A stretch of DNA of 64,000 nt from Neoechinorhynchus agilis (lineage: Eukaryota > Acanthocephala), in the NCBI GenBank assembly GCA_051530055.1, contig CM121342.1, positions 14,942,001 through 15,006,000 on the forward strand. Direction: 5' to 3'. Under the pieces are notes generated by a model. The model was not told the origin of the DNA, did not search any database, and saw only the letters and a list, made by a program, of their open reading frames with translations. Position 1 is the first letter of the stretch. The number at the start of each line of letters is the position of its first letter. Below are positions 9,622-19,556 of the stretch, piece after piece. Position numbers and translations under genes: made by a program.

Positions 9622-11962
9622 CTAGTCTGATCGGACGTAGAATTCGTCTAGGATTTCTTTTGGGATGCGTTTTAGCATTTCACGCGGAAATGTGCGCAAC
9701 AGGTCCCATGCCATATTCAGCGATTCCTCTATCGTCCTCGTTTCATTAAATCCTATACAAATAAGTGCAGCAGTCTTTTTCGAGAAAAAGGATTGCTAAC
9801 CTTGACTTATGAATTTCTTCTCAAATAACGTCAAAAAATCCAAGTATACGCGATCCTCCGACGTCAGTGATTCTTCGCCAATTACCATTTTCATGTCTTG
9901 AACTTCTTTTGCTATCGCATAATTTGCATACTATTGTGAATTGGATGTCAATAGAATACGAGAATAGAAAGGATCAGTGTAATTGTTTAGGATTATACAA
10001 AGGGCACAAAAAGGGAATCCAATTAGATTCGGTATGACGTAAAAAAATTAAAGGAATTTAGTAAATCTGATATTTCGGCACAATCGGATACGCCTTTATT
10101 AAGGTTGTAAACATTTAAACAATAAGTTCCTTTAATTTTTACGCCACAAACAAGCATGAATAGTTCGATCATTCTTTTGATTGTACAAATATGTATTAGC
10201 GGTTCGCGTCCCTATGACTTACCAATTGGTTTGAAACGTCCGCATGGTCAATTCTGGTCATTCCTTCTCCAACAGCTGATTTCATCAATCGTGAGAGTGA
10301 TGGCAACACATTAATAGGAGGATATATCTGTTTAGAAAGTAATTTGAATATTACATCGAAAATTGCTTACCTGTCGGTTGTGCATCTGACGGTCAACATA
10401 TATTTGTCCTTCAGTAATGTAACCAGTAAGATCCGGTATCGGATGAGTGATATCATCATTGGGCATAGTCAAAATCGGTATTTGTGTAATGGATCCATTC
10501 CGCCCAGCTACTCGGCCAGCACGCTCATAGATTGTTGCCAAGTCTGTGTACATGTATCCTGGGAATCCACGGCGACCTGGCACTTCATCTCTGGCAGCCG
10601 AAACCTCTCTAAGTGCTTCAGCGTAAGAGGTCATATCACAAAGGACTACAAGAACGTGTTTTTCGCATTGATAAGCTAAAAACTCGGCTGTCGTGAGAGC
10701 AAGACGGGGTGTAATGATCCTCTCAACCGTAGGATCACTTGCAAGATTCAAAAAGAGACACGTGTTTTGCATCGATCCACTTTCCTCAAAGTCTTTCTTA
10801 AAAAATCTAGCAGTGTCGGTATTAACACCCATGGCAGCAAAGACGATTGCGAAATTGTCATTACTTGTATCACGGACATTAGACTTTGAAGAATTCTTGA
10901 CCAGACCAGCTTGACGACAAATCTGAGCCGCGATTTCATTGTGAGGTAATCCAGCCGCAGAAAATATCGGAATCTTTTGGCCTCTAGCGATTGAATTCAT
11001 AACGTCGATCGATGATATTCCTGTTTGAATCATCTCTTCTGGATATTCGCGAATGTAAGGATTTATTGGGAGACCATTAATATCCAGATAATCCTCAGCG
11101 ATGACGTTAGGGCCTTGGTCCATTGGCTTACCAGATCCATCAAATATCCTCCCTGCAACTCACATTAAAATTATAAAGTGAGCTCAGGATTCGAGCTATG
11201 GGTTAACTAATACTGATGAAAAAGTGATAAACCCAATTAAAAGCCCAAATATTAAGCTTTCGGCATTTATCACAAAGATAGCGTTCAGTTTTCATATAAA
11301 ACCTTCCAAGAAATAGTAAAATCTTTAAAACAAATGCATTATAAAAATTGTGTAAAAAAAGAATTTAATTGGAACTCAAAAATAATCGTTTAAATAGCTC
11401 GACATGGATTCGTTGGATCACAAAATCCCAGACGTACTTTAAATGGTTAAAACAACACGCTCAGGTAAATTTTGCCTGATTTAAAAAAGTAGCTCTAACC
11501 TAGCATATCTTCAGAGACCGGTGCTCGCATGATATCTCCAGTGAATTGACAAGTCGTTCTCTGTGTATCCACCCCAGCAGTTCCTTCAAATACCTATATC
11601 GAAATTTTGGGGGATTTTTATAAGGTGATGTTGTCTGATCTGTACTGACCTGAACTACTGCAGTTGTCCCAGAAACTTCGAGAACCCTCCCAACACGCGT
11701 GGAGTTGTCTGGTAGGGTTACCTCGACAATTTCAGAAAATTTTGGGGCCTTAGAAGAGAAGACGTTGAAATCGTTCCTAACAATGCGACTTACAATCACA
11801 TGGTCGAGGATAACCAAAGGCCCATTCACTCCAGTTATTGTTCTATAGGCTACAATCATCAGGGAAAATTGCCAAGTATTTATAGGAAAGGTATGGACTT
11901 ATTCTGGGTTTCACCACGTAGTCTTTAGTTACTGCCATGATGTGGTCCAAAGACACTGCCAT
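9622..11962 (-). CDS. V-type proton ATPase subunit B
   Basis: Eight exons can be placed: 11962-11899, 11849-11794, 11748-11650, 11593-11500, 11152-10371, 10327-10223, 9930-9801 and 9752-9622. They sum to 1461 nt, an exact frame of 486 residues, close to the usual length of about 490-510. All seven introns are GT-AG; five are 43-56 nt. The protein reads [20 protein letters not shown], then [58 protein letters not shown] and [17 protein letters not shown] at the end. Subunit B is the non-catalytic nucleotide-binding subunit of the peripheral V1 sector that acidifies endomembrane compartments. The ATG at 11962 follows an acceptor-like TTATAG, so a 5' UTR intron or trans-splice site may precede it; an in-frame ATG at 11938 is the alternative. 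Intron 6 (9931-10222) holds a fold-back repeat. Confidence 0.95.
10034..10147 (+). repeat. Fold-back repeat with hammerhead-like module inside a V-ATPase intron
   Basis: Ends are inverted (ACGTAAAAAAATTAAAGGAA at the left, TTCCTTTAATTTTTACGCC at the right). The minus of the left half contains CCGAAATATCAG, the hallmark of the dispersed module. Related copies: 12630-12765, 21697-21860, 59902-60060 and 63290-63355. It lies wholly in V-ATPase intron 6. Confidence 0.65.
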
Positions 11963-13332
11963 CTATAAGAATGGCGATTTTTACAATTGAGTGAAGACTT
12001 CACTGGATAGCTAGTTGGCTCAAATGTATTAGTTAAATTTGTTGTTTTGGTCTTCAAGCGGTGGAGAACGTCTCGTCGAATTCAGTACTCCATCGGGCGA
12101 AGACAAAAACAACCAATTTGATTAATTGCTGTGGTACATTACATATCGACGATGCAAGACTCCGATTAATTATGACTTATATTCCGTAATCGATCGCGTA
12201 AATCACAACAATACGAGAGATTATTTTTGGGATAATACGTAAATAGAATTCCAATCAAATAATATGCGGGAGTCGGTTCGTTTGGACTGAGGATGAAAAA
12301 TAAGTGTCAATCGGTTGAATGTTTCTCTTTTGTCTACCTGAGTGGTGGAAATAGCTGTTAAATTAGGTCGCTAACGATTGCAATATTGTGTTTAAAGGTG
12401 AACTCAAAGAATTTGATAAGATAACTGCGACAAAAAAGTGTAACAACAAACATAAAATGAGCAATCACAAGTCATTATAAAGATAGAATTCAAAAATTTT
12501 AGTATTTTGGGCCGAAAATTTGCCCGAATATTAAGTTGGAAAAATAAATGGACAAAATTGGTTACAACGTACTACATTGGTCGAAATAAAGCTCTAAATT
12601 CGCAAAATGTAAATATATGTACCCTGGAAGCACGGAAAAAATTGAATTTCGATTAGATTAATTTACAACCTTAATAAACGCGTACAAGATTGTGGTTCCG
12701 AAATATCGGATTTAATAAATTCTTTTAATTTTCACGCCACAAACAAGCATGAATAGTTCAATCTTCAAACATAAGATTTTGCGGACGGTGGTCATTGTAT
12801 CATAACTAACAAATAAACGTTCTTTTTTAAAAAAAATCTTCAAACTGTATTAGATAACATCAAAGATTATTGATAGGATACCAAAAGTTGACCATTAAGT
12901 AAAAGGAAAATTAAAGATTGCAATTAACTATAACAGTTTTTAACCTGAAGATCATTCTTATTTAGCACTATTGAAAGAATCTTGTAAAATTCTACCTGAT
13001 TTTCCAGTTACCAAATTGATCAAGTTTTCGTTTTAAATGGACACTTGGGCGTGCCGTTGTAACGATAAAGGAAAAAGTTTTTTATTCTAAAGTTTTCGCC
13101 GTCAAGTCTGAACTATTAAAAGAAGTGAATCGCTGTTTAATTTTCTAGTTTTTCGGATACATTCCCAAATATCAGACGAAATTGTATTGGACTGATGACT
13201 GAATGAGCTTGGAATAAAATTTCATAGGATTACAGCGCGGTGATTTTGGAAATCGATCCAGTGTAAAAATTTTCTCTGCAAAATTAATTTAACGAAAGCA
13301 TTGATTTAGAGAAAATTCATCATGCCGACTGA
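11963..13332. other. Upstream region of V-ATPase B with one dispersed repeat
   Basis: AT-rich sequence presumed to contain the V-ATPase B promoter. The only structure recognised is the repeat at about 12630-12765, which holds CCGAAATATCGG and the shared tail CGCCACAAACAAGCATGAAT also seen at 10142-10161. No convincing exon. Confidence 0.45.
12630..12765 (+). repeat. Dispersed hammerhead-like repeat, tail-containing copy
   Basis: Shares CTTAATAAA...GGTTCCGAAATATCGGATTTAATAAATTCTTTTAATTTT layout and the following conserved tail with the copy at 10034 and, more distantly, 59990-60080. The conserved catalytic bases are degraded (UUAAUAA for CUGAUGA), so this copy is probably inert. Confidence 0.6.
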
Positions 13333-13593
13333 ATGATCTGTGATTACTCAATAATAAAACAGGATGGATTTTTAGCTCCCCTTTGTAATGATTTGGACGA
13401 TAAACACTCAGAGATCATACAAATGAGTGAAATTAATTCAGCTATTGATTGTTACGAGTCGTGCATCGTAAAAAAATGCGAATCAGCCTTTTTCGATGCG
13501 TTTCTCCGTGTTAAATCAAGACAGAGACACACATTCGACGCTAATGACAAGCGGAGTGAGTCGACGCAAACTGAAATCCTAGAGCTGAGTTAA
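13333..13593 (+). CDS. Small open reading frame, unrecognised
   Basis: An 86-codon open frame with no ATG at its first codon (it would begin with CTG), acidic and Ser/Glu rich, without a recognisable motif. Base composition is slightly less AT-rich than its surroundings. It may be an orphan exon or chance. Between 13594 and 14340 nothing else was recognised apart from one partial unit of the 130-bp repeat near 14140-14270. Confidence 0.15.
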   Translation: MICDYSIIKQDGFLAPLCNDLDDKHSEIIQMSEINSAIDCYESCIVKKCESAFFDAFLRVKSRQRHTFDANDKRSESTQTEILELS

Positions 13594-14339
13594 CCCGCAT
13601 TACGCAAACTAATCGAAACAGAAGTACATGCTTAAAACAAAATGATATTTCGGTAATCCAATGCGGAATAGCACCTAAGCGACAGCATGGTTAAAAACGG
13701 AATTGAAAAATTTAACCGGCCTTCAGTAAACAAAAAGATCAAAAGTAATCACAATTACAATTTCAAAATTATACCATCGGATTGAAAAATTGAAGTAAAA
13801 GATTGCTGCTCAGTGCAGAACAAAAGTTCACCAATTGAAGGAAAGTCCATTCCTGCGATGACTTTCCGACGATGAAGAATCGCATATGCAATATTAAAAA
13901 GCGACGCACGTATCCGTTTGATCAAAAAGCGAATACTCCCATCATCTAGACGCTTACTTGAAAGAGATACTGATGGAAAAATGGCCTAATTCTTGGTCAG
14001 CAGTTACGGCATACTTCTAACGAGTGCATTCTAACACTTGATATTCTGACGGGGCGAACTACTTACCAATGAGATAAGCTTTAGACTGTTGCCAAAATTG
14101 TGCCTAATCTGCTCAACCGCACCAATATAGTCGTTTAGAGCGTTCACTCGCCTTTCTCCGCTATTCGTTTCGTATGCATGTCAATCTTCATTGAAGTATG
14201 CATGGTTGCGTTTCGAATTTTCTCAAGTGCATCAATATTCGAATTCTATTTTAAGTTTTACTGGCAATCCGGTTTTGTTTTCATCATCAATAAATTTTAG
14301 TTTCTCAATTCTTGTCCGGCTTACTTTTTAGGCGTAAAG

Positions 14340-15345
14340 CAAAATCCGGAGGAATGTACAAACTCTTTACCGTATGCATCGGTCTTTGATTCAGATAAAT
14401 CTATTTTTCTGAATCAAACATTGAAGAGGGGGCTATCTCCTTTTTGGACGTAAAGATAAAACACGATGATAAAGGCAACATCAAAACACAGCTCTACCGC
14501 AAACCAGGTATAGCATGGGGACCACCTCACTAGTCGAGCCACCAACCGTTCCACCATAAAATAACAGCGGCAACGTCTTACTTCAAGAGAGCCAGGATGA
14601 TTTCTTCAGAAAGCAGGGATTCTGAAGAAGAAAAACAAAGTATCACCAAAGTTCTCGGATCACGAGGCTTCCCTGAATATGCCATCAAAATCAGTCTGAA
14701 AAAGGCAACACATAGCGGCCATCGCAAGAAGAAGGATACCGCAAGCATCCCCCTCAAATACACTGGCTTTAACCACATAAGTGACAACGCGACCGAAAAA
14801 CTGAGGCGCCTCAACTGCCTTGCTCCAAATCGTTTGATCTGCAACAAACGGGGCACATCCATTGCGGTATTCTCAAGAGGAAAACCAAGCAAGAGACCAA
14901 ATCAGGGATATACAAAATCCTATGTGCAGAATGCCCAAAGGTCTACATTGGACAAACCATGCAAGGGATCAGAAAACGGATTTCGCAGCATAAACAAGCT
15001 TGCAGGACATTCGACAAATTCTCAGCAATCTCGAACCACCAGCAAACAATCCAGCAGAAGGTGGATTTTGAAAAGGCGAGATTCATAACCAGCGAACCGG
15101 ATCTTAGAAGAAGACTGATTCTCGAGGCCATTCACATGGGGGGAAATCCGACGATGGAAGGCAATAAATCAGACCACACGCTGGTGCTACCAAAGTTGCG
15201 TAGCATGACGGGCAAATTATTCGGCAACAAACCGCAAGAGGTGTGTGCGGATGGAACTCCCCACACTTCGGGTATTAGCGAACCCGCGGATCTAAGCTAC
15301 ATCCAGACGTGACCGGCTATGCATGCTGTTTATATTGTCTCCATT
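14340..15345 (+). mobile_element. Penelope-like element, 3' half with GIY-YIG domain, frameshifted
   Basis: Pieces in several frames keep PLE order: FLDVKIKHDDKGNIKTQLYR with KPG (post-palm, near 14445-14515), a helix-rich connector (HKITAATSYFKRA), a Lys-rich segment (14597-14930), then GIYKILCAECPKVYIGQTMQ (near 14910-14970) followed by RKRISQHKQACRTF, a GIY-YIG nuclease with a Cys pair, and a C-terminal block to the stop near 15310. At least two frameshifts and internal stops separate them, and the RT palm is absent. The plus-strand fragment at 33.1-34.2 kb shares the WGPPY...HKISAVTSYFRRA connector and is the same family. A hammerhead-like module follows at 15350-15395. Confidence 0.85.
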
Positions 15346-15349
15346 TTAG

Positions 15350-15395
15350 ATAACAACTGAAGAGGCAAGGAAAACCTTACGAAATATTTCTCAAA
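15350..15395 (+). ncRNA. Hammerhead-ribozyme-like module after PLE ORF
   Basis: CTGAAGA at 15357-15363, one extra G, stem II GCAAGG/CCTTAC (one C-A mismatch, loop AAAA), then GAAATATTT. It lies about 45 bp 3' of the GIY-YIG ORF stop, the same relative place as at 2922 and 21601. Confidence 0.55.
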
Positions 15396-15559
15396 TAAAT
15401 GAGTAACGAAAACACCAGGGACAGGATTCGCCAACGCGCAATCAAATTCACCCCGAGGACATTGATATATGACATTAAAAATTTAATGATGATGAAAACA
15501 ATACTGGCTTACCAGTAAAACTTTAAATAGAATACAGCGCTTACCCTGAGTCGAAAAAC

Positions 15560-15840
15560 TGACTGAGTTTGACATTCCGTAGTTGTGTCGAGGTGATCAA
15601 GTGGACTAATGCTTTTGATCCAAGTTGAGGGTCAACTGGTTCGAATGCCTCACCGCCAATGACGCACAACCAAAGAGGACGAGATACCGCTGAAGGGAGG
15701 AAACTCGCTGATGAGTCCCGCCTCCTCGGGAGGTATCTGAGAATTCGGAGGGATGTACAAACTCTTAACCGTGTATTAGAGACTATGTGGTTATATCATT
15801 TCTCTGGTGCAATTTGGTTTGGCTTTATGCCTAAAAAATA
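15560..15840 (+). repeat. SINE-like element with tRNA-like head
   Basis: The head (about 15585-15660) has an A-box-like GTGATCAAGTGG and a B-box-like GGTTCGAATGC at suitable spacing for a pol III internal promoter. The body has GCTGAAGGGAGGAAACTCGC, GATGAGTCCCGCCTCC and TACAAACTC, and the element ends GCCTAAAAAATAAG. The body recurs at 58640-58810 and, in part, near 14350-14380. Taken together this is a tRNA-derived SINE, possibly sharing its 3' end with a LINE in this genome. Confidence 0.6.
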
Positions 15841-15900
15841 AGCCAAAAGAAGGGAGAAACTAAAATTTAATTATAATATTGGTATAAAGTAATCGTATTA

Positions 15901-16060
15901 ATGGCTTGTAGCGTTCACTCGCGTTGTTCCACCATTCGTTTCGTATTCACATCCTTGTTCTTTACGCTGGTCATTAATGATTATCGAATTTGCTCAAGCG
16001 CATCAACATTGATATTTACTATGCGTATTAATTGTTTGGAGCCTTCAATCGCGTTTCTCC
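15901..16060 (+). repeat. 130-bp repeat, about 1.2 units
   Basis: GCGTTCACTCGCGTTGTTC at 15911 recurs, diverged, 130 bp on at 16041. The same unit occurs at 18790-19035 with a period of exactly 130 bp, and one partial unit near 14140-14270. Confidence 0.6.
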
Positions 16061-17730
16061 TCCATACACGTATACACATCTTCCAGACACGGAATGTTGT
16101 AACTATCAGCCGCCAGGAACCTGTTCAGTGTAACTTTGAAATCGCCACACTTCCGGACGACGACAATCGGTGTTGCCCATTCTACTTGTTCTTGTGCCAT
16201 ATCTACGGCCTCCAAGATTCCTCCATCAACAAGTCGCATAATTTCTTGCTGATGCGAAAATGGGTTCCGCTGTTCGACTGAGATTCAATATGACTAGAAT
16301 ATTTCTGATCGGTTCCGTCTTTTGCTGGAATGATTTATCATGTAATTTCAAGCAACGGTCCAGCCCTTCATGGATTCCCACCGCTTTGATCGTATTCACA
16401 TACACTTCCTGCGGAAGCCTTATGTTGAAGTGCTTACACCATGGCAGTCCAAAAAGGCACTTAGCTGTTCGATCGACAACCGTAACTGTTGCTACCTTTT
16501 TTGTCCTTCCGATCGTGACCTGCATATCACACTCTCCCAAGCTGGAGATTTCCGATCCTCCAAAACTGATCAATTTTTTCCTTTCTTTAGTTGAGGCCTT
16601 CCAATAGCCTTCCAGACCTGATTCCAAATGATGGTGACGTCTGCACCGGTGTCAAACAACATATCGATTTTTATTCCGTTGATTCTCGTTTTGATCCACG
16701 CTTGTTGTGTCTTGTCCTGATCCATAATGTTGACGTCGAACACTTCTGATTCCTCTGAGCTCGATTGTGAATCGATTGCTCGTTGAACGCGATTAACTTT
16801 ATCGCTGCGGCACCTTCTCGCGAAATGACCCAGTTTTCCGCACTTGTAACATTTGCACCCCCGCGCTCGACATTCTTGGTTCCTTCCATGACCTGTCCCG
16901 CATTTAGGGCATTTCCATTTGTTAAAAGTCCATTGTGTGTCTCGTCTACCTAGCGAATCCACCTTCCGGTTTTCATCTTCGTCGTTTCGTTTTTTGACTT
17001 CGAATATCGCTCTTTCGGCTTTTACTGTTTTGTTCGACGGCATTATTTTTATAGCTTTTGAGGTGGACTCGTATCTGAACGCTATCTCCTGAAGGTTTTC
17101 GAAGGTCAGGTTTTCGATTTGGAGCGCCGCTCTCCGGACGGCATCGTGCGGCGTGTTTAGCACTACATGATCGCGCATCCGTTCGGATAAAGCATCAGCC
17201 TCCGTTTTTGTTTCTTCTTTATAGAATTTGCAATTTTCGCCTGCACCTTTTAACTCTGTGATCCATTCCGCATACGTTTGATCTTCTTTCATCTTTATCA
17301 TACCAAATTGGAATCTAGCCGTTACTTCATGTTCGACTGCTCCCACTAGCTTCCCCATAGCCTCTACTATCTGCTCGTAGGACACATCCTTCAATTTGTC
17401 TCTTGTTAGGACTTTCGTCAATTGGCGGAACGGTTTTGCACCGATCCACGACAGCAGGCATGATTTTTTACAAGCTGACTCCTTTACTTGGCACCACTCG
17501 AAATGTTGTTCCAACTGAAGTGTGTAATCTTTCCATTCTTCGTCCTGCTCCACATACTGGCGAAACGGCGTGATGTTAACTTTCGCTACTTCCATCTCAG
17601 ACCTTACAGATCTATCTGGCACTTCCTGATCCTCTTCATATTTGATCTGTCTGTTCGTCAACATCTCGATCGTCTTCGCTTATTGCTCCAGTATTTTCCA
17701 AATCTGTCCATCGCTGCCACCAGATGTCAT
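16045..17730 (-). mobile_element. Gypsy-type LTR retrotransposon fragment: gag, protease, start of reverse transcriptase
   Basis: On the minus strand a 364-codon frame (17664-16570) reads gag, then two zinc knuckles (CPKCGTGHGRNQECRARGCK region, then CYKCGKLGHFARRC) and an aspartic protease active site (LFDTGADVTII). A second frame (16627-16226) continues the protease-RT linker, and 16239-16045 has VEWATPIVVVRK, the start of a Gypsy RT (ASPIV-type). The rest of pol and the 3' LTR are cut off at the 130-bp repeat. Upstream of gag, TGGTGGCAGCGATGG (about 17708-17722, minus) fits a tRNA primer-binding site, and the 5' LTR is interrupted by a PLE at about 17800. Frameshifts show it is dead. Confidence 0.88.
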
Positions 17731-17799
17731 GTTTTATTCGACGCAACACACACACACCAAAACAACACACGTGAACAACCTATGTCCACATGCACTACG

Positions 17800-18650
17800 T
17801 ATATGATTCTTTCAGGGATAGCTCTTGACACCAGTCTTCTGCAAAAGATATGTAGATGATATATTCGTAATTTGGAACGGTGACGAACAGAGTGCTAACG
17901 ATTTCGTGGAACATCTCAACCGCCAACATTATCGAATCAAATTCACTATGAATAGGTCCGATGAAAATGGAAGGTTGCCGTTTCTAGATGTGTTGATTAA
18001 AAAAATAGAACATAAATTACTTCATCGGTCTATAGAAAGTCAACTGAAACAATTAATTATATACTGTGGAACAATGCCCATAACAGGAGAACAAAAGTTG
18101 GTATATTCAAAGGCTTTCTGCATCGTGCCTATAACATCTGCAGGGCGGAGTACCTCAATGATGAGATCCACAATTTTCAGCAAGTTGGGGATCCTAAAGA
18201 TGTTCTTACTTCAGCGCGAGAGCAAGTGTTGGCGCAACAAAATTTCAAGGATTGTGAAGAACAGCGGTCTGCCGATAAAATGCCAATTTTATTTTCAACC
18301 TTCTGTGCTGATAGGAAACCTCATTTCTCGGAAATAGTCTACAAAGTTGCTTGTAGTCACTGCAACAGCAATTACATCGGACAAATAGGCCGGAATCTGA
18401 AGACGTGATTGGCAGAACATAAACGGCCCAAGACTCAGAATATGGTTGCGTCGAATATTGCACTACACGAGGTGCAAACTGGCCAGTGGTCAATTTCGAC
18501 AAAACAATGGTTTTAGCAAGTGAACGCAATAATTTTCGACGCTTAATTAAGGAAGCCTTCTTAAAACAGAAACCGGATATGAATGACCAACGAGGATACA
18601 AACTCTGTCTTCATAGTCAACCGAAATGAAACAACACAATCAACCATAAG
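17800..18650 (+). mobile_element. Penelope-like element, RT C-part and GIY-YIG
   Basis: FCKRYVDDIFVIW (catalytic YVDD) starts the piece at 17838, followed by a segment with RLPFLDVLIKK. After frameshifts, EIVYKVACSHCNSNYIGQIG then RNLK (near 18330-18405) is the GIY-YIG domain with Cys pair. The upstream RT is missing, replaced by the Gypsy fragment. Frames change at least three times, so the copy is inactive. It is a different PLE family from the one at 14.3 kb; its tail module matches that at 63.5 kb. Confidence 0.85.
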
Positions 18651-18684
18651 CGTGCGTAAGAGCGAAAAATTAGTCATCCACTTG

Positions 18685-18745
18685 TATTTTAGAACTGATG
18701 ATGAACCCAACGAGGCTCGAAACGTCTTTAATAAATAATCATTTA
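18685..18745 (+). ncRNA. Hammerhead-ribozyme-like module at PLE 3' end
   Basis: CTGATGA at 18695-18701, one extra T, stem II GAACC/GGCTC (18703-18707 with 18714-18718, one mismatch), GAA 719-721, self-complementary ACGT and C at 18726. A second, inverted copy at 63505-63560 (minus) has the CGAAACGTC half intact and the same TTTAATAAATAATCATTTAC flank. Its G5 position is mutated. Confidence 0.6.
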
Positions 18746-18789
18746 CTGGGTGTAGACCTAAACAATAAATCCAATCACATTCTCCGGTA

Positions 18790-19035
18790 CCTCATATATC
18801 GACATGCATGGCTGTTTCGAATTTGCTGAAGCGCATCAATATTGGTATTTAGTAAGCGAATCAATGGGTTGGAGCGTTCACTCGCGCTGTTCGACCATTC
18901 GTTTCGTATGCATTTTCTTGTTCTTTTAAGTACTCACTGATGTTCATCGAATTTTGTCAAGCGCGTCAATATTGGCATTTAGTAAGCGTAATAATGGTTT
19001 GGAGCGTTCACTCGCGTTGCTATGAGGACCCTCAT
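18790..19035 (+). repeat. 130-bp tandem repeat, nearly two units
   Basis: GGAGCGTTCACTCGCG occurs at 18871 and again at 19001, exactly 130 bp apart, with matching intervening text (CATTCGTTTCGTATGCAT, CAAGCGCGTCAATATTGG, TTTAGTAAGCG). The region 19036-19556 beyond it shows no feature I recognise. Confidence 0.7.
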
Positions 19036-19556
19036 TGATTTTCTAATCAACCAAAGGGATAATCGTTGGGATTTATAACCTCAGACAATAAGACAGTACC
19101 AGAAGTACAAGGGTCCTATTCTCTGTTATTTAACAAATAAACGTGTTATTATATTCATCGGTGAACTTTCAGACTAACAACACACAGAGAATTTTTACCT
19201 TTTGCCAAGCTTGAAACATAATTGGAGAAGAATAGTTGACGAACAGGCAAAACGAAAGTGTAAATCGAATTACAACGATTTCAACGCTACACAAAAGCAT
19301 TGCACGTCTTAAGCTACGTACCCCGAATTCTCCGTTTGTTTCCTTTGTCCAAAAAAATCCCTGATGGCCGACTGACTTTACCTAACACTGACGATAAAAT
19401 TATAATTCGCTATCTATATAATAGCACCGCAAATAATCTTTGGCATTAGAAATAATTAAGAATTTTAAAATAGCATGAAGGTAGTACTTTTGTAATCAGT
19501 GAAAGTGGTTGCTTGTCATGTCGTATTTCAAAGAAAACAATGTACACCGTGAGAAT

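Noticed and set aside
11749-11793. An apparent 15-residue insertion in V-ATPase B after LDHVI
   Set aside because: It is a 45-nt in-frame intron with good GTAAGT...CTAAG ends.
11850-11905. Apparent 37-nt non-GT-AG intron in the first part of V-ATPase B, with CCTAT repeated at both edges
   Set aside because: A GT-AG intron (11850-11898, GTCCAT...TGTAG) gives KPRI-TYRTITG, a better match to the family, so no special intron is needed here.
13333-13593. A confident protein-coding gene
   Set aside because: No ATG at the start, no motif, no neighbouring exon with homology; kept only as a low-confidence entry.
15585-15660. A functional tRNA gene
   Set aside because: The box-like elements are present but a clean cloverleaf cannot be drawn and the sequence runs straight into the repeated SINE body.
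15695-15740. CTGATGAGTCCC in the SINE-like body as a hammerhead ribozyme
   Set aside because: No GAAA partner lies after the second strand of stem II, and a permuted arrangement leaves no room for stems I and III.
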